Below, piece after piece: positions 35,327-44,825 of a stretch of DNA of 64,000 nucleotides (position 1 is the first letter of the stretch; each line of letters starts with the position of its first letter). Below the pieces are notes generated by a model that saw only the letters and a program-made list of their open reading frames with translations, had not been told where the DNA came from and searched no databases. The position numbers and the translations under genes were made by a program. The stretch is from positions 1-64,000 of the forward strand of contig JAPKBZ010000014.1 of assembly GCA_028823175.1 (NCBI GenBank). Reading direction: 5' to 3'. The DNA is from Myxococcota bacterium (lineage in GTDB: Bacteria; Myxococcota_A; UBA9160; UBA4427).

Positions 35327-35464
35327 ATGATTCACATGATCACGGATCTCGACAGGAATTCACTAACAGCTAAGGCAAGCACGATAATTCTGCTTGCTGG
35401 TCTTTCCGTGCTCTCGGCCGCAACGGCTTTTGGGCGATACAGCTCGGAGCGTGCATCGGTGTAG
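35327..35464 (+). CDS. Possible small secreted peptide
   Basis: A 45-codon ORF (MIHMITDLDRNSLTAKAS then IILLAGLSVLSAATAFG then RYSSERASV). The hydrophobic core and the ATAFG boundary look like a signal peptide with only about nine residues left after cleavage. AGGA lies at the first ATG and upstream of the second (35336). It could be a truncated gene, a leader peptide or chance. No family recognised. Confidence 0.35.
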   Translation: MIHMITDLDRNSLTAKASTIILLAGLSVLSAATAFGRYSSERASV

Positions 35465-35473
35465 AGAGAAAAA

Positions 35474-35551
35474 AACGCGGACAACGAACGCGGAAAAAGA
35501 ACGAGGCCAAAGAACGAGTACAAGGAACGAGTACAAAGAACGAGGACAAAA
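35474..35551. repeat. Purine-rich 13-bp tandem repeat
   Basis: Six exact-length 13-base units of the form AACGAGKACAAAG (for example AACGAGTACAAAG at 35526 and AACGAGGACAAAA at 35539). Like the 12-bp array before apt it is nearly all A/G on the + strand with an AACAAAG/ACAAAG core, and it ends two bases before a start codon; its last unit supplies GAGGA as the ribosome-binding site. Confidence 0.85.
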
Positions 35552-35552
35552 A

Positions 35553-35849
35553 ATGCATTCTTCAGAAGACACCTGCCCCCGACCCCCCAAGTCCGTAACC
35601 CGCCGGCTTCTTCCGAATTTGTTTCCGCTGGAGATCGGACAAAAATACTCACAAATAAACATTTTTCAGTTCGCGATGAGCATGGGCATGGTATTCGCCA
35701 TGACATTCGCTTCCGCAGGCACGGCATTCGCACAGGGACAGCGGATTGGCAAAGGGACGAGGCAGGTCAATCCTCCCGTAGGTTCGCCCGGCGGGCCGTG
35801 TATTGACCTGGGCAAGGTCGTAACTCCCGAAACATCCCCGACGTGCTGA
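35553..35849 (+). CDS. Possible small secreted protein
   Basis: A 98-codon ORF beginning directly after the repeat whose last unit gives GAGGA 7 bases from the ATG. The N-terminal 40 residues are polar; then comes a clear signal-like segment (FQFAMSMGMVFAMTFASAGTAFAQ) and a 37-residue mature part (GQRIGKGTRQVNPPVGSPGG then PCIDLGKVVTPETSPTC) with two cysteines. An internal ATG at about 35676 would give a normal signal peptide. No family recognised. Confidence 0.45.
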   Translation: MHSSEDTCPRPPKSVTRRLLPNLFPLEIGQKYSQINIFQFAMSMGMVFAMTFASAGTAFAQGQRIGKGTRQVNPPVGSPGGPCIDLGKVVTPETSPTC

Positions 35850-36333
35850 AGATCCGCGATAGCCCGGTTGGGCCCCGGAGTTCAAAGACCCATCCTTTCC
35901 TGTTGATTCACACTCTCGCTCGCGGCTCTTGCATCCCTCGACGAAGACCTTCTCCTTTGATCTGCCAAGTCACACCGAACGCGGAGGCATTTCCCGACTA
36001 CGTACTTCTACCGAAAACTCAGCCCGGCTGGAAAATTTATTCTGTCCTAAAAAAACCCCATCTAATTTTCAAAAATATCGGCCTTGCAATGTCAGTTGCA
36101 TTTTTGTCGACTCAAAACACTTCAGGATTATGACTTGGTAATCCCGACGTTTTTTCGGCGGAAATTCATCAATCGTCCCCTAACGTTCTTTCGTAGGCGG
36201 TTAGCACCCGCAATTGCTCCTCAAGATCGAGCCGGAATTCGACCGGTCTTCTGTTTCGGAAGCTCCTACTCCCGCACCCATCCTCGTACATTTTTCTGCT
36301 CCTGCTGCTTATCTCACCCGGACTCGATCCATC
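35850..36333. other. AT-rich leader region before the Tad locus
   Basis: About 480 bases with no credible gene. A small hairpin (TGCAA at 36085, TTGCA at 36096) followed by five T residues at 36101-36105 could be a weak terminator on the + strand. Long A and T runs (around 36046 and 36152) fit a promoter region for the tadG-like gene, but no boxes could be assigned. Confidence 0.45.
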
Positions 36334-37593
36334 ATGAATAGTTTTAGCCATTCAGAGTTTGCTTCTTTTCCTCCGTCGGCAGACCGCCGCCGCGGGGGGC
36401 TCGTTTCGTTTCTGGTCATCGGCACCGTGGTGATCTTCCTGACGATGGTCAGCTTCACGGTGAGCACCGGTGAGATTCTCATTCGCCAGCAGAAGCTGCA
36501 GGATTTTGTCGATGCGACGGCCCTGGCAGGAGCCGCAGCCCTACGAGATGGCGACAACGCCCTCCAGGCCGTGTCGAACGCGGTTTCCCTCGCCAGCGAG
36601 CCCAGCGGCGCTCCTTTCCCCAACATGACTCTGTCCCCCGGCGCGGTGGAGGTTGGGCGTTATGACTTCATTAACCACAAGTTCATCTCCACGGCTAGCA
36701 GCACCGAGGGCGTGCCAGCGGTACGCGTCGTATTGCCGCTCTCTGTCGGGTTGGGGCCAGATACGCCCTCAGACTCTACGTTCATTATGTCCAGCTTCCT
36801 ACGCGATCAGCTAGGGCTCGATGAAATCTCCCTCCACGCGGAGGCAATCGCGGTGGTACGCCCCCGGGATATCGTGATCGTTCAAGACATCACCGGCTCA
36901 TTTATTCAAGAATTCGAATATGCCCGCAGCGCCGACCTAGCCCTGGTCGAGATCATCGCCAACTCCTACGGCGGCCTTGGTGACCGTATTGGCGTCGTGA
37001 CTTTCGGCCGAAAAGCGTATACCGAGTTCCCTCTCACCCCCGTCGCCGAGGGGGCCGAAGACTTGACTGAGTTCCTCGGCTCCACCATGGAGGTCTGTAC
37101 CACCAGCAGCCAAAGGCACCAGTACCAGAATTCCGGCCATCGCAAATATGATCCCTTGGATCCGAATGACACTGCGGGCAGAAGACTCAGAAGGGTCAAC
37201 TGCCAGGGAACCGGCACAGGCCCTGGCCTGGTTCAAGCGACCAGCATGCTCGATGCGGCTGTTGCCCGGGGCTCAGACCCTGTAATCGTTCTCCTGACCG
37301 ATGGCGTGCCCTGCCACTACTCTCGGCGCCTCAGCCCTTTCCAATGGGTTGAGCGTGGAAAAGTCGAAGCCATTGATGCTGCCATCGAGGCCAAGCTCAA
37401 GGGCATCCGTATCTTCGTGGTCAACCTCTCGCTCCCTCCATACGGTCCCGAGGGCTCATGCTCGTCGGACGGCAGCGCCTTCAATATAGATCTGGCGAGT
37501 CACGGTTACGGAATGACTACCGACGACCCGAGTGATCTGGAACAGAAGCTGCTCGAAGTAGCGAACAAGCTCACTCTTCGGCTCGTGCAGTAG
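36334..37593 (+). CDS. tadG: TadG-like pilus-associated protein with VWA domain
   Basis: A 419-residue protein with the TadG N-terminal pattern: a basic turn (RRRGG), one membrane segment (VSFLVIGTVVIFLTMVSFTV) and GEILIRQQKLQDFVDATALAGAAAL. A von Willebrand A domain follows, with a MIDAS-type DITGS (in IVIVQDITGSFIQEF) and VLLTDGVP. I start at ATG 36334 so that the cytoplasmic part is short; the longer frame has no support. It lies 176 bases upstream of flp, at the head of the Tad locus, and probably serves pilus anchoring or assembly at the envelope. Confidence 0.8.
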   Translation: MNSFSHSEFASFPPSADRRRGGLVSFLVIGTVVIFLTMVSFTVSTGEILIRQQKLQDFVDATALAGAAALRDGDNALQAVSNAVSLASEPSGAPFPNMTLSPGAVEVGRYDFINHKFISTASSTEGVPAVRVVLPLSVGLGPDTPSDSTFIMSSFLRDQLGLDEISLHAEAIAVVRPRDIVIVQDITGSFIQEFEYARSADLALVEIIANSYGGLGDRIGVVTFGRKAYTEFPLTPVAEGAEDLTEFLGSTMEVCTTSSQRHQYQNSGHRKYDPLDPNDTAGRRLRRVNCQGTGTGPGLVQATSMLDAAVARGSDPVIVLLTDGVPCHYSRRLSPFQWVERGKVEAIDAAIEAKLKGIRIFVVNLSLPPYGPEGSCSSDGSAFNIDLASHGYGMTTDDPSDLEQKLLEVANKLTLRLVQ

Positions 37594-37769
37594 TAGTCAT
37601 ACTCGACCCTTATATATAGGCCTATCGATGCCTCTAACCATACACGCGGAAAGACTTCGCAAGTGCGAAAGAATTCCGAGTGCGCGCAGGAATCCAACAT
37701 CCCTAGGGATACGGAGAACTGCATACCAAGGGCTCGCTAAAGCGGTGCTCAAATCACAATAGGAGAAAC

Positions 37770-37931
37770 ATGATGATTAAGAATTTCCTCTTTGAAGACG
37801 ACGGAATGGAAATGGTTGAGTGGGCGCTGGTTGCTGTTCTCTTCGCCATCGTGGCAGGAGTTGCATTCACCGGTGTAGGCACCGCAGTGACCACAGCCCT
37901 CGGCTCAGTGGTTAGTACCATCGCTCCGTAA
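37770..37931 (+). CDS. flp: Flp-type prepilin
   Basis: A 53-residue pilin precursor: leader MMIKNFLFEDDG, then MEMVEWALVAVLFAIVAGVAF and a short tail. The Tad prepilin rule is Gly, four residues, Glu-Tyr; here it reads G-MEMV-E-W, so Trp takes the Tyr position. Cleavage by the TadV-like peptidase two genes on would leave a 41-residue pilin. AGGAG lies just before the double ATG. This is the major subunit of the pilus built by the following genes. Confidence 0.9.
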   Translation: MMIKNFLFEDDGMEMVEWALVAVLFAIVAGVAFTGVGTAVTTALGSVVSTIAP

Positions 37932-37964
37932 GTTGTCCCTACAGAGACAGGACGCTTACCCTCA

Positions 37965-38654
37965 GTGACCAAGGAACTAGTTAATCCTGCTCCCGCTGCC
38001 GCTACAGGCACGGGTGGGGGAAAATCCGGATCCGCTTGGGCCCGGCCGGTTTCGCTCGGCCGCGCTCGTGTGGTCTCGGTTCCGCTCGCCCTTGGGGCGA
38101 GTTTGGGCATTCTTGGGCTTGCGCACTGGGTAGGGCTGCCCCTCCTTGCGGGGGCAGCCCTCTATCTCTTCTTCGCGATGGAGTCCGACTTGCGTTGCGC
38201 CCGGATCCCCAATTGGCTCAATGCCACCGGACTCCTGATCGCCATCGCAGCCGGTTATTTCATCGCGGGAACGGCCGGCCTGGAAAAGGCGGGCATGGGT
38301 GCCTTGGCCGGCTTGCTTCCAGGCTTCGCACTCTATGCATGTGGAGCGATTGGCGCCGGAGATGCAAAGGGCTTTGCTGTGCTCGGTGCTCTGCAGGGTC
38401 CGGCAGCGGTGCCCGAAATCTACCTCTATGCCCTGGCTGCCGGTGCTCTTTTCTCCCTGGCTCTTCTGGCCTATCGCGGCGAACTGGACGCGTTCCTCGC
38501 GCGTTGGGCGGAGAGCCTCCGCGGTCTCGTCCTCTCGCGTCGTTTCTATCACCCCGCGCCAGCGCCCGGAAGCGCCGCGGCCGGAGGCTTTCCCTTCGCC
38601 CTCTGCATGGCCGCCGGACTCTTTGCTCAGACGCTCTCGGGGATGACATCATGA
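37965..38654 (+). CDS. tadV: Prepilin peptidase (TadV/CpaA)
   Basis: A 229-residue membrane aspartyl protease. The two catalytic aspartates are visible in FFAMESDLRCARIPNWLN and GAIGAGDAKGFAVLGAL (GxGD). Six hydrophobic segments lie between and around them. It is longer than many TadV proteins, with a 35-residue polar N-terminus (from the GTG start) and a basic loop near the C-terminus. Its TGA overlaps the tadE ATG by four bases. Processes Flp and probably the TadE-like pseudopilin. Confidence 0.88.
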   Translation: MTKELVNPAPAAATGTGGGKSGSAWARPVSLGRARVVSVPLALGASLGILGLAHWVGLPLLAGAALYLFFAMESDLRCARIPNWLNATGLLIAIAAGYFIAGTAGLEKAGMGALAGLLPGFALYACGAIGAGDAKGFAVLGALQGPAAVPEIYLYALAAGALFSLALLAYRGELDAFLARWAESLRGLVLSRRFYHPAPAPGSAAAGGFPFALCMAAGLFAQTLSGMTS

Positions 38655-39154
38655 TCGTCCCCTGCAGCAATCATTCGGGCTCGAGGAGGCGCCAGGTCTC
38701 GGGCACGGCCATGGTGGAAATGGCGATGATCCTGCCCCTTCTGCTCACCATGCTCTTTGGCGTCATTGAATTTGGTCGTCTCTTCGTCGAGTGGCAGATC
38801 GTCCAATCCTCGGCTCGCTCCGGAGCCCGGTCGGCCGCGCTCTATCGAGCTGAATGCAACCCCTCTGTCGTTCTGAACGAGGTTTCAGCAACGGTGAGCG
38901 CTGTGATCGGCGCAAACCCCATGACCCAATCGAAGGCGCTGGAAGTAGATGTGGCAAATGCATGCTCGACACAGGCCAGCCAACTCTGTTGCGTCACGGT
39001 CCGACTTCACACGGACCTAGGAATTCTGAGCGACGTCGCCGAGGTAATTTCCGGCGACCCCACCTTGGTTCTGACCTCGACCGCGGTTATGCGGCCCGAA
39101 GCTGCGATCGGAATCGTCGAAGGCACTGCCAGTTGCGCGGGGGGGTTCCCATGA
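38651..39154 (+). CDS. tadE: TadE-like pseudopilin
   Basis: A 167-residue protein with the TadE signature: SGTAMVEMAMILPLLLTMLFGVIEFGRLFVEWQIVQSSARSGARSAAL, in which Gly before TAMVE suggests prepilin-like processing. The C-terminal half is extracytoplasmic with several Cys (ANACSTQASQLCC). It starts within the end of tadV (ATGA), so the two are coupled. Presumed minor pilin or assembly factor of the Flp pilus. Confidence 0.87.
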   Translation: MIVPCSNHSGSRRRQVSGTAMVEMAMILPLLLTMLFGVIEFGRLFVEWQIVQSSARSGARSAALYRAECNPSVVLNEVSATVSAVIGANPMTQSKALEVDVANACSTQASQLCCVTVRLHTDLGILSDVAEVISGDPTLVLTSTAVMRPEAAIGIVEGTASCAGGFP

Positions 39155-39230
39155 CCTGCGCCTGGAACCCATTCTAGATCGCTGTCAGTAATCAAATCTA
39201 ACTCACTAGGAAACACAGACTGATTCTCTC

Positions 39231-40133
39231 ATGGCCCCTCGTACCCTTATTCTCTTATTCCTATCTCTCGCTCTCGCCGCCGCGGCTGGCTACTCGAATT
39301 GGCGTTTTCTAATCGCCGCTGCCGAGAATGAGCCGCAAAGCGCCGAGCCCTCGCCTCTCCAGAAAGTGGTCGTGGCAAGAGCCGACCTCCGCATCTCCCA
39401 ACCCATGAACTCTCTCATGTTGGACGTAGTCGACTGGCCCGCCCGTCTGGCCCCGAAGGGAACTTTCGAGCGAGTCGCCGATGTCATCGAGCGTATCCCC
39501 CGGCGACACTTTGCTCCCGGTGAGCCTCTCCTCGAGTCCGGACTCTTTGGCAAGGGCGCACTGGCCGGCCTCTCGCCTCTGATCGAAAACGGACGGCGCG
39601 CGATGTCGGTCAAGGTCGACGAAGTCATCGGTATCGCTGGTTTCGTGAGCGTGGGGGCAAGAGTCGACGTGCTCGCGACTCTGCGAAGAACCGTCGAAAG
39701 CGAGGCATTCTCGCAAGTCATTCTCCAGGACGTGCGGATACTCGCAGTTGACCGTGCGCTCGAACCCCGAGAAACAGACTCCGACGACCGAGTGAGTGTA
39801 GTGACCCTGGAGGTCAGCCCCGAGCAGGCAAAGAAACTCGCATTTGCGTCTTCCCAGGGCAGTATCCAGCTCGCCTTGCGCAGCCCCGGCGACACCGATC
39901 TGGCCCCTACAGGAAGCGTGGGCACCCCGAATCTGAAAGGAGAGGAAGCGCCCAAAAGAAAGCGCTCGCACGAGGTAACTGTTCTGCGGGGACTCGAGCG
40001 CTCGTCGCAGAAATTCTTGGGAGGCGAACTCGTCCCGTCCCCGGCCAATCTGTCCACTGCTGGGCTCAGCCCCTATGACTTTTTGGGAATACCTCCCTCG
40101 GCGTTAACAAACAGCCAAAGGAGGGACAACTAG
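39231..40133 (+). CDS. rcpC: Flp pilus assembly protein RcpC/CpaB
   Basis: A 300-residue periplasmic protein with one N-terminal anchor (LILLFLSLALAAAAGYSNW) and the RcpC/CpaB SAF-like core: KVVVARADLRISQPMNSLMLDVVDWPARLAPKG, PRRHFAPGEPLLESGLF, GRRAMSVKVDEVIGIAGFVSVGARVDVLATL and VVTLEVSPEQAKKLAFASSQGSIQLALRSPGD. It binds peptidoglycan-proximal elements and partners the secretin encoded next. No good ribosome-binding site precedes the ATG. Confidence 0.88.
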   Translation: MAPRTLILLFLSLALAAAAGYSNWRFLIAAAENEPQSAEPSPLQKVVVARADLRISQPMNSLMLDVVDWPARLAPKGTFERVADVIERIPRRHFAPGEPLLESGLFGKGALAGLSPLIENGRRAMSVKVDEVIGIAGFVSVGARVDVLATLRRTVESEAFSQVILQDVRILAVDRALEPRETDSDDRVSVVTLEVSPEQAKKLAFASSQGSIQLALRSPGDTDLAPTGSVGTPNLKGEEAPKRKRSHEVTVLRGLERSSQKFLGGELVPSPANLSTAGLSPYDFLGIPPSALTNSQRRDN

Positions 40134-41825
40134 ATGCGGCCCCTCACTTCTAGCTACTTCCTGAGCTGCCCTGCCCGGTTCAGCCAGTGGGTCAGAGCCG
40201 GTAGCCTGGTCTGCGCGCTCCTGCTCCTTGCCGCACCGGCACAACCAGCGCGAGTCGGGGGTGGCCCCTCCGCCTGCGCCAGCCAGGGAACCTCGGGATG
40301 CATCCCAGGAATTGTGCGATTGCGGACCGGCCGGACTGCCGCCGATAAGCACAGCACCATGGACCTGGCCGTCGGCCATACCCTGGTACTCGAAACTACT
40401 TTCCTCGTCAGCCGAGTCGCAGTCGGCGATCCGAATATTGCCGACGTGCTCGTCATCGATACCCATCAAGTCAATATCGTCCCCCTCAATTCGGGCCAGA
40501 CCAACCTGATTCTCTGGAACAAAGCCGGTGACGTTCAAGCCGTCGTCGACCTTGATGTTGGCCGAACGCATGCGTACATGGAAAGACAATTGCGGCGAAT
40601 TCTTGAGAACGACAGTCTCGTCGTTGAGGGCACAGGCGATTCGATTGTCCTCAAGGGAGTTGTCGAAAGCCCCATTCACATGCAACAGACCCTCGATGCC
40701 GCCTCTGCCCTGGCCGGCGGAAGCATCAACACCGATGCAGGCACCAGCAGCACCAATCAAGGTCCCCAAATCATCAACCTCCTCAAGGTCGGCGGAAACC
40801 AGCAGGTCATGATCGAGGTCATCATCGCGGAGATGGACCGAAAACTCACGCGGAAGCTGGGTACCAACCTAGCTGGGGTCTACGGCTCGGGCGGGACGGA
40901 TGTCAACCTCTTCAGCCTTCTTCAGGGAATTTCAAGGCTCGAGAACTCGGCCGCTCCTAAAGTCCTTGATCTGTCGAGCCGGGTTAATTTTATCTCGACT
41001 ATCTCTCGGGGCAGCGACAGCCTCGATATATTCATAGAAGCCATTCAGGCCGATGGGTTGATCAAGATCCTCGCCGAGCCCAATCTAGTCGCCCGCAGCG
41101 GCGCAACCGCCGAATTCCTCGTGGGGGGAGAGATCCCTATTCCCATTCCCCAATCGGGGAGCTTCGGAACCATCACCGTCGAGTTCAAACCCTTCGGAGT
41201 CGGAGTGCAGTTCACTCCGACAGTCCTAGGCTCTGATCGCATCTACGTCGACGTCTCGACGGAGGTCAGCGAACCCAACGAGACGCTGGGTCTGAATTCC
41301 GGAGGCGTGAGAGTTCCGGGCTTCAATACCCGGAGGGCTGCCACGGCGGTCGAACTGCGAGATGGAGAAAGCTTCGCCATTGCAGGCCTTCTCCGAGATG
41401 ACGTCAGCGAAACGATTACCGAGTTTCCTGGCCTGGGAGAAATTCCCATTTTCGGAGCACTTTTTCGCAGCACCGCGTTCGAGCGAAAGCAGACCGAACT
41501 CGTCATCATTGCGACGCCGCGCCTGGTTCGACCCGGCCCGATCGGACGTCCGGCCCTGCCCACCGATCATTTCGTGATCCCCACTGCCTTGGAGTTTTTC
41601 CTCCACGGGTCGATGGAGGCACGCGCCCAGCCCGACGAGGAGAAGGCGACGACTCAAGCTCCGGCCGAGGTACCCGCATCGTCAGGCAGCCCGAAAGACC
41701 CCGACTCCACGCCCAAGCCCTCAGTGAGCGCCCCCGCCGAACCCGCGGGCCAACTCAAAGATGCCTTTGCCGGACCGGTCGGCCACTCCCTTGATTTACA
41801 AGCGGCGGAAGGAGACCTCCCCTAA
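40134..41825 (+). CDS. rcpA: Outer-membrane secretin RcpA/CpaC
   Basis: A 563-residue secretin of the Tad type. A signal peptide spans about residues 15-40; the BON/N-terminal pilus domain is seen in TMDLAVGHTLVLETTFLVSRVAVGDPNIADVLVIDTHQVNIVPLNSGQTNLILWNKAGDVQAVVDL, and the secretin domain in QVMIEVIIAEMDRKLTRKLGTNLAG, KILAEPNLVARSGATAEFLVGGEIPIPIP and FPGLGEIPIFGALFRSTAFERKQTELVIIATPRLV. The C-terminal 80 residues are a Pro/Ala-rich tail. Strong AGGAGGG site. Forms the pilus exit pore. Confidence 0.92.
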   Translation: MRPLTSSYFLSCPARFSQWVRAGSLVCALLLLAAPAQPARVGGGPSACASQGTSGCIPGIVRLRTGRTAADKHSTMDLAVGHTLVLETTFLVSRVAVGDPNIADVLVIDTHQVNIVPLNSGQTNLILWNKAGDVQAVVDLDVGRTHAYMERQLRRILENDSLVVEGTGDSIVLKGVVESPIHMQQTLDAASALAGGSINTDAGTSSTNQGPQIINLLKVGGNQQVMIEVIIAEMDRKLTRKLGTNLAGVYGSGGTDVNLFSLLQGISRLENSAAPKVLDLSSRVNFISTISRGSDSLDIFIEAIQADGLIKILAEPNLVARSGATAEFLVGGEIPIPIPQSGSFGTITVEFKPFGVGVQFTPTVLGSDRIYVDVSTEVSEPNETLGLNSGGVRVPGFNTRRAATAVELRDGESFAIAGLLRDDVSETITEFPGLGEIPIFGALFRSTAFERKQTELVIIATPRLVRPGPIGRPALPTDHFVIPTALEFFLHGSMEARAQPDEEKATTQAPAEVPASSGSPKDPDSTPKPSVSAPAEPAGQLKDAFAGPVGHSLDLQAAEGDLP

Positions 41826-42133
41826 TGGCAAAGCCTCTCGGGAACCTAGTGAGTAGTGCACTCGGACTGGTCCTTTCGATGGGAGCGACGGGGCTACTCG
41901 CATGCACAGATGAGCCCACTCCCCGCGTCGGGAAATACTGGGGCGATGCCTACAAGCAGAATATGGCCGCCCAGATCGCCAATCCTAATCCGAAACCGAG
42001 AGTAGAAGAGGCCGGCGAAGACGGCCTGGACTCGGTTACGGCGGAAATGGTCCTCAAGAACTACAAGGTCGACGTGAATCGTAAAGAGGAGCAGCGCCGA
42101 GACAGCTTCATCATCGAAACCGGTACGGAATAA
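41825..42133 (+). CDS. Small Tad-locus lipoprotein
   Basis: A 102-residue lipoprotein (signal SSALGLVLSMGATGLLAC; Cys27) with a short mature region: GKYWGDAYKQNMAAQIANPNPKP, then GLDSVTAEMVLKNYKVDV. That pair of motifs recalls the small CpaD/RcpB-position lipoproteins that sit between secretin and TadZ in Tad loci. Its ATG overlaps the secretin stop by one base. Presumed pilotin-like or secretin-stabilising protein; this rests on position and the two motifs. Confidence 0.7.
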   Translation: MAKPLGNLVSSALGLVLSMGATGLLACTDEPTPRVGKYWGDAYKQNMAAQIANPNPKPRVEEAGEDGLDSVTAEMVLKNYKVDVNRKEEQRRDSFIIETGTE

Positions 42134-42175
42134 CGAGTACGGCCGTTTAAAGCCCCCTCCATCTCGAGGAAAAGA

Positions 42176-43387
42176 ATGATCGAAAACAATAAAACTGGTG
42201 TCCTGATTCTTGCGGAGAACGCATCTCAGCGCTCCGAAATTATCAGTGCCTTGGCAGGGGCGGCCCATATCGAGATCGAGGGATCTCTCAGCGCCGCGGC
42301 CGAACTCGAAGACGCCACCTGGAGGCTGGTCCCCGATCTCATTATCGCGTCCCTCGACCCCGACCCCGAAGCAGTCTTCAAATGCATCGAGTCCCTGGGC
42401 GACCGCTGCCCCCGAGTGATTCTCTGTGGCCCCGCTGGAGACAGCGATCTGATTCTTCGCTCGATGAGACTCGGGGTGCGCGAGTATGTCCCGCTGCCCC
42501 TGTCCGGTGACGAACTCACCGCCGTGGTAAATCGCCTGGCCTTCGACCCGCGAGCGACAACCGATGGCCTCGACGGTCCAATTCTGGGTATCATCGGCGC
42601 GAAGGGCGGAGTTGGCGCGACTATGCTCACCTGCCAGCTGGGTGCGGCTTTCTCAGCCAGGGGTGCACGAACCACCATCATCGACCTAAATCTTCAGTCC
42701 GGCGACGTAGCGCTCTATCATGACCTCTCCCCCACCTACGGCGTGGCCGACTTGGATCGAGAGAATGGCGAGATAGATACGGTCTACCTTCAATCGCTCA
42801 TCGAAGTTCACTCGTCTGGGGTCGGCCTCATGAGTGCGCCTCTCCATTCCAACGCGGCCCCAACGCTCCGCCCCTCCCGGCTTCAACATGCCCTGAATCT
42901 GATCCGAGGCTTCAGCGAAGCCGTCATCCTCGACCTGCCCACGAACTCCAACGAGCTATCGCTCGCAGCACTCGAACTGGCTGACCATGTCCTGGTAGTG
43001 ACCTCCCTCGACGTCCCTGCTCTTGCGCATTGCAAGCTTCAGCTCCGCATGCTCGAGCGGGCAGGTATACCCCGAGCCTCGACTTTGATCGTCGCCAATA
43101 AGACCGAGCAGCGAACAAGCCTCAGCGAGAAAGATATTCGCGACTTTCTCGGCCGGCCTATCGATACATACATCCCCAGAGATGCGACTACGGTCCTTGA
43201 AGCCCTGAACACTGGGCGGTCGGTCGTCGCAATAAGCCCACGCAGCGAAATCGCAGTGGCGGTGAATTCGCTCACCGCTGAAGTTGCCAAGCGCTGCGGC
43301 TGGAAGGAACGAGGACCGAAGAAGCCCAAGAGGGGCATCTCGAGAGTCAAGAAGCTGATCCTGGGAGAACGCTATGGCAATCCTTGA
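42176..43387 (+). CDS. tadZ: Pilus-localisation ATPase TadZ/CpaE
   Basis: A 403-residue protein: an N-terminal receiver-like domain (residues about 7-120, with [19 protein letters not shown] and [12 protein letters not shown] but no clear phospho-acceptor chemistry), then a MinD/ParA-like ATPase domain with the deviant Walker [21 protein letters not shown] and [26 protein letters not shown]. It is expected to mark the pole or assembly site of the pilus. A GAGGAAAAG site precedes the ATG. Its 3' end overlaps tadA by 14 bases. Confidence 0.9.
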   Translation: MIENNKTGVLILAENASQRSEIISALAGAAHIEIEGSLSAAAELEDATWRLVPDLIIASLDPDPEAVFKCIESLGDRCPRVILCGPAGDSDLILRSMRLGVREYVPLPLSGDELTAVVNRLAFDPRATTDGLDGPILGIIGAKGGVGATMLTCQLGAAFSARGARTTIIDLNLQSGDVALYHDLSPTYGVADLDRENGEIDTVYLQSLIEVHSSGVGLMSAPLHSNAAPTLRPSRLQHALNLIRGFSEAVILDLPTNSNELSLAALELADHVLVVTSLDVPALAHCKLQLRMLERAGIPRASTLIVANKTEQRTSLSEKDIRDFLGRPIDTYIPRDATTVLEALNTGRSVVAISPRSEIAVAVNSLTAEVAKRCGWKERGPKKPKRGISRVKKLILGERYGNP

Positions 43388-44825
43388 TCGCCTCCGAAGC
43401 CGCACTCAGGGCGAAGCTGAGGCTGAACCCGATGGCGAGTCGCCTGAAGGCCGAGAAACGCCCGAGGTTTCCACTGGCAACCGGGGTGAAACTCGCCGGC
43501 GCGCTGAACAGCGGCGCCAGAAGGCGCACCAATATGCCGAGCTCAAATCGCGCGTTCATCGCAAGCTATTCGACCATATCGATTTCACAAAACTCGGCCA
43601 AGTCAGTGAAGCGCGGGCCTCTCAGGATATCGCTTCTCTCACTCGGGCTATGCTGCGAGAGGAAGAAGTTCTCTTCAACGCGGAAGAACAACAGACCATC
43701 GTCACCGAAATCCAGAACGAGGTCTTCGGACTTGGCCCGCTCGAGCCGCTCCTGAGAGATGATTCTGTTTGCGATATCCTGGTCAATAAGCATGACCAGA
43801 TTTACGTCGAGCGCGGGGGGGTGCTGGAACTTACGCCTGACCGATTTCTCGACGATGCCCATCTCATGCGTATCATCGAACGCATTCTGAGCGCGGTAGG
43901 GCGCAGGGTCGACGAGAGTACGCCCATGGTAGATGCACGCCTAGCGGATGGGTCCCGAGTCAATGTCATTGTTCCCCCTCTCGCCTTGGACGGCCCGTGC
44001 ATGTCGATTCGTCGCTTCAGTGAAGATGCTCTCACGGCCGAAAAACTGGTCGCCTTGGGAAGCGTGAGCGCCGCTCTTGTCGAAGTTCTGCAGGCATGTG
44101 TCAAGGCGAGGCTGAATATCTTGATTTCGGGGGGTACGGGCTCAGGTAAAACCACAATTCTCAACATGCTCTCGGCTTTCATTCCCGAAACAGAGCGAAT
44201 CGTGAGCATCGAGGACTCAGCGGAACTCCAACTCCATCAAGATCACGTCGTTCGCCTAGAGACTCGGCCGCCGAATATCGAGGGGAAAGGCCAGGTCAGC
44301 CAGCGCGAACTCGTCATTAACTCACTGCGGATGCGGCCTGATCGAATCATCATCGGGGAGGTACGCGGCTCCGAAGCTCTCGACATGCTCCAGGCGATGA
44401 ACACGGGGCATGACGGTTCACTGACAACGATTCATGCGAACACGCCCGCGGACGCGGTCATGCGACTCGAGACCATGGTCGCGATGTCGGGCTTCGAGCT
44501 CCCGCCCTCCACGACACGAGCTCAAATCGGATCGGCTATCGACCTGATCCTGCAAGTTCGACGTTTTCCCGATGGCCGGCGCTGCGTCACGAGCATGCGC
44601 GAAATTACAGGCTTCGATCGGGACCACGTCGAGAGTCACGAAATTTTCGGAATGGTCCCCGACGGCGTACTCGACGATGGAACCCCCAGGCTGGTGCTCG
44701 CTCCCACCGGACGGTCGCCCAAGATCCTTGAGCGGCTTCGAACTTACGGAATTGACCTGGACGTCTCGCTCTTCGAGAAAAAGGAGCTGATTTCCTCGGA
44801 ACCGGCGCGCGGGGCAACGCCATGA
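43374..44825 (+). CDS. tadA: Secretion ATPase TadA/CpaF
   Basis: A 483-residue hexameric ATPase that powers pilus extension. Seen: an N-terminal helical region with [53 protein letters not shown], the Walker [24 protein letters not shown], the Asp box [12 protein letters not shown], Walker B region [38 protein letters not shown] and the His box within it. Overlaps tadZ by 14 bases and tadB by 4, so the three are coupled. Confidence 0.93.
   Translation: MAILDRLRSRTQGEAEAEPDGESPEGRETPEVSTGNRGETRRRAEQRRQKAHQYAELKSRVHRKLFDHIDFTKLGQVSEARASQDIASLTRAMLREEEVLFNAEEQQTIVTEIQNEVFGLGPLEPLLRDDSVCDILVNKHDQIYVERGGVLELTPDRFLDDAHLMRIIERILSAVGRRVDESTPMVDARLADGSRVNVIVPPLALDGPCMSIRRFSEDALTAEKLVALGSVSAALVEVLQACVKARLNILISGGTGSGKTTILNMLSAFIPETERIVSIEDSAELQLHQDHVVRLETRPPNIEGKGQVSQRELVINSLRMRPDRIIIGEVRGSEALDMLQAMNTGHDGSLTTIHANTPADAVMRLETMVAMSGFELPPSTTRAQIGSAIDLILQVRRFPDGRRCVTSMREITGFDRDHVESHEIFGMVPDGVLDDGTPRLVLAPTGRSPKILERLRTYGIDLDVSLFEKKELISSEPARGATP

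Noticed and set aside
38128-38160. Strong hairpin (GGGCTGCCCC ... GGGGGCAGCCC) inside tadV
   Set aside because: It lies within an intact coding region encoding membrane helices (GLPLLAGAAL), has no T-tract and is followed by more of the same operon; most likely a codon-composition accident.
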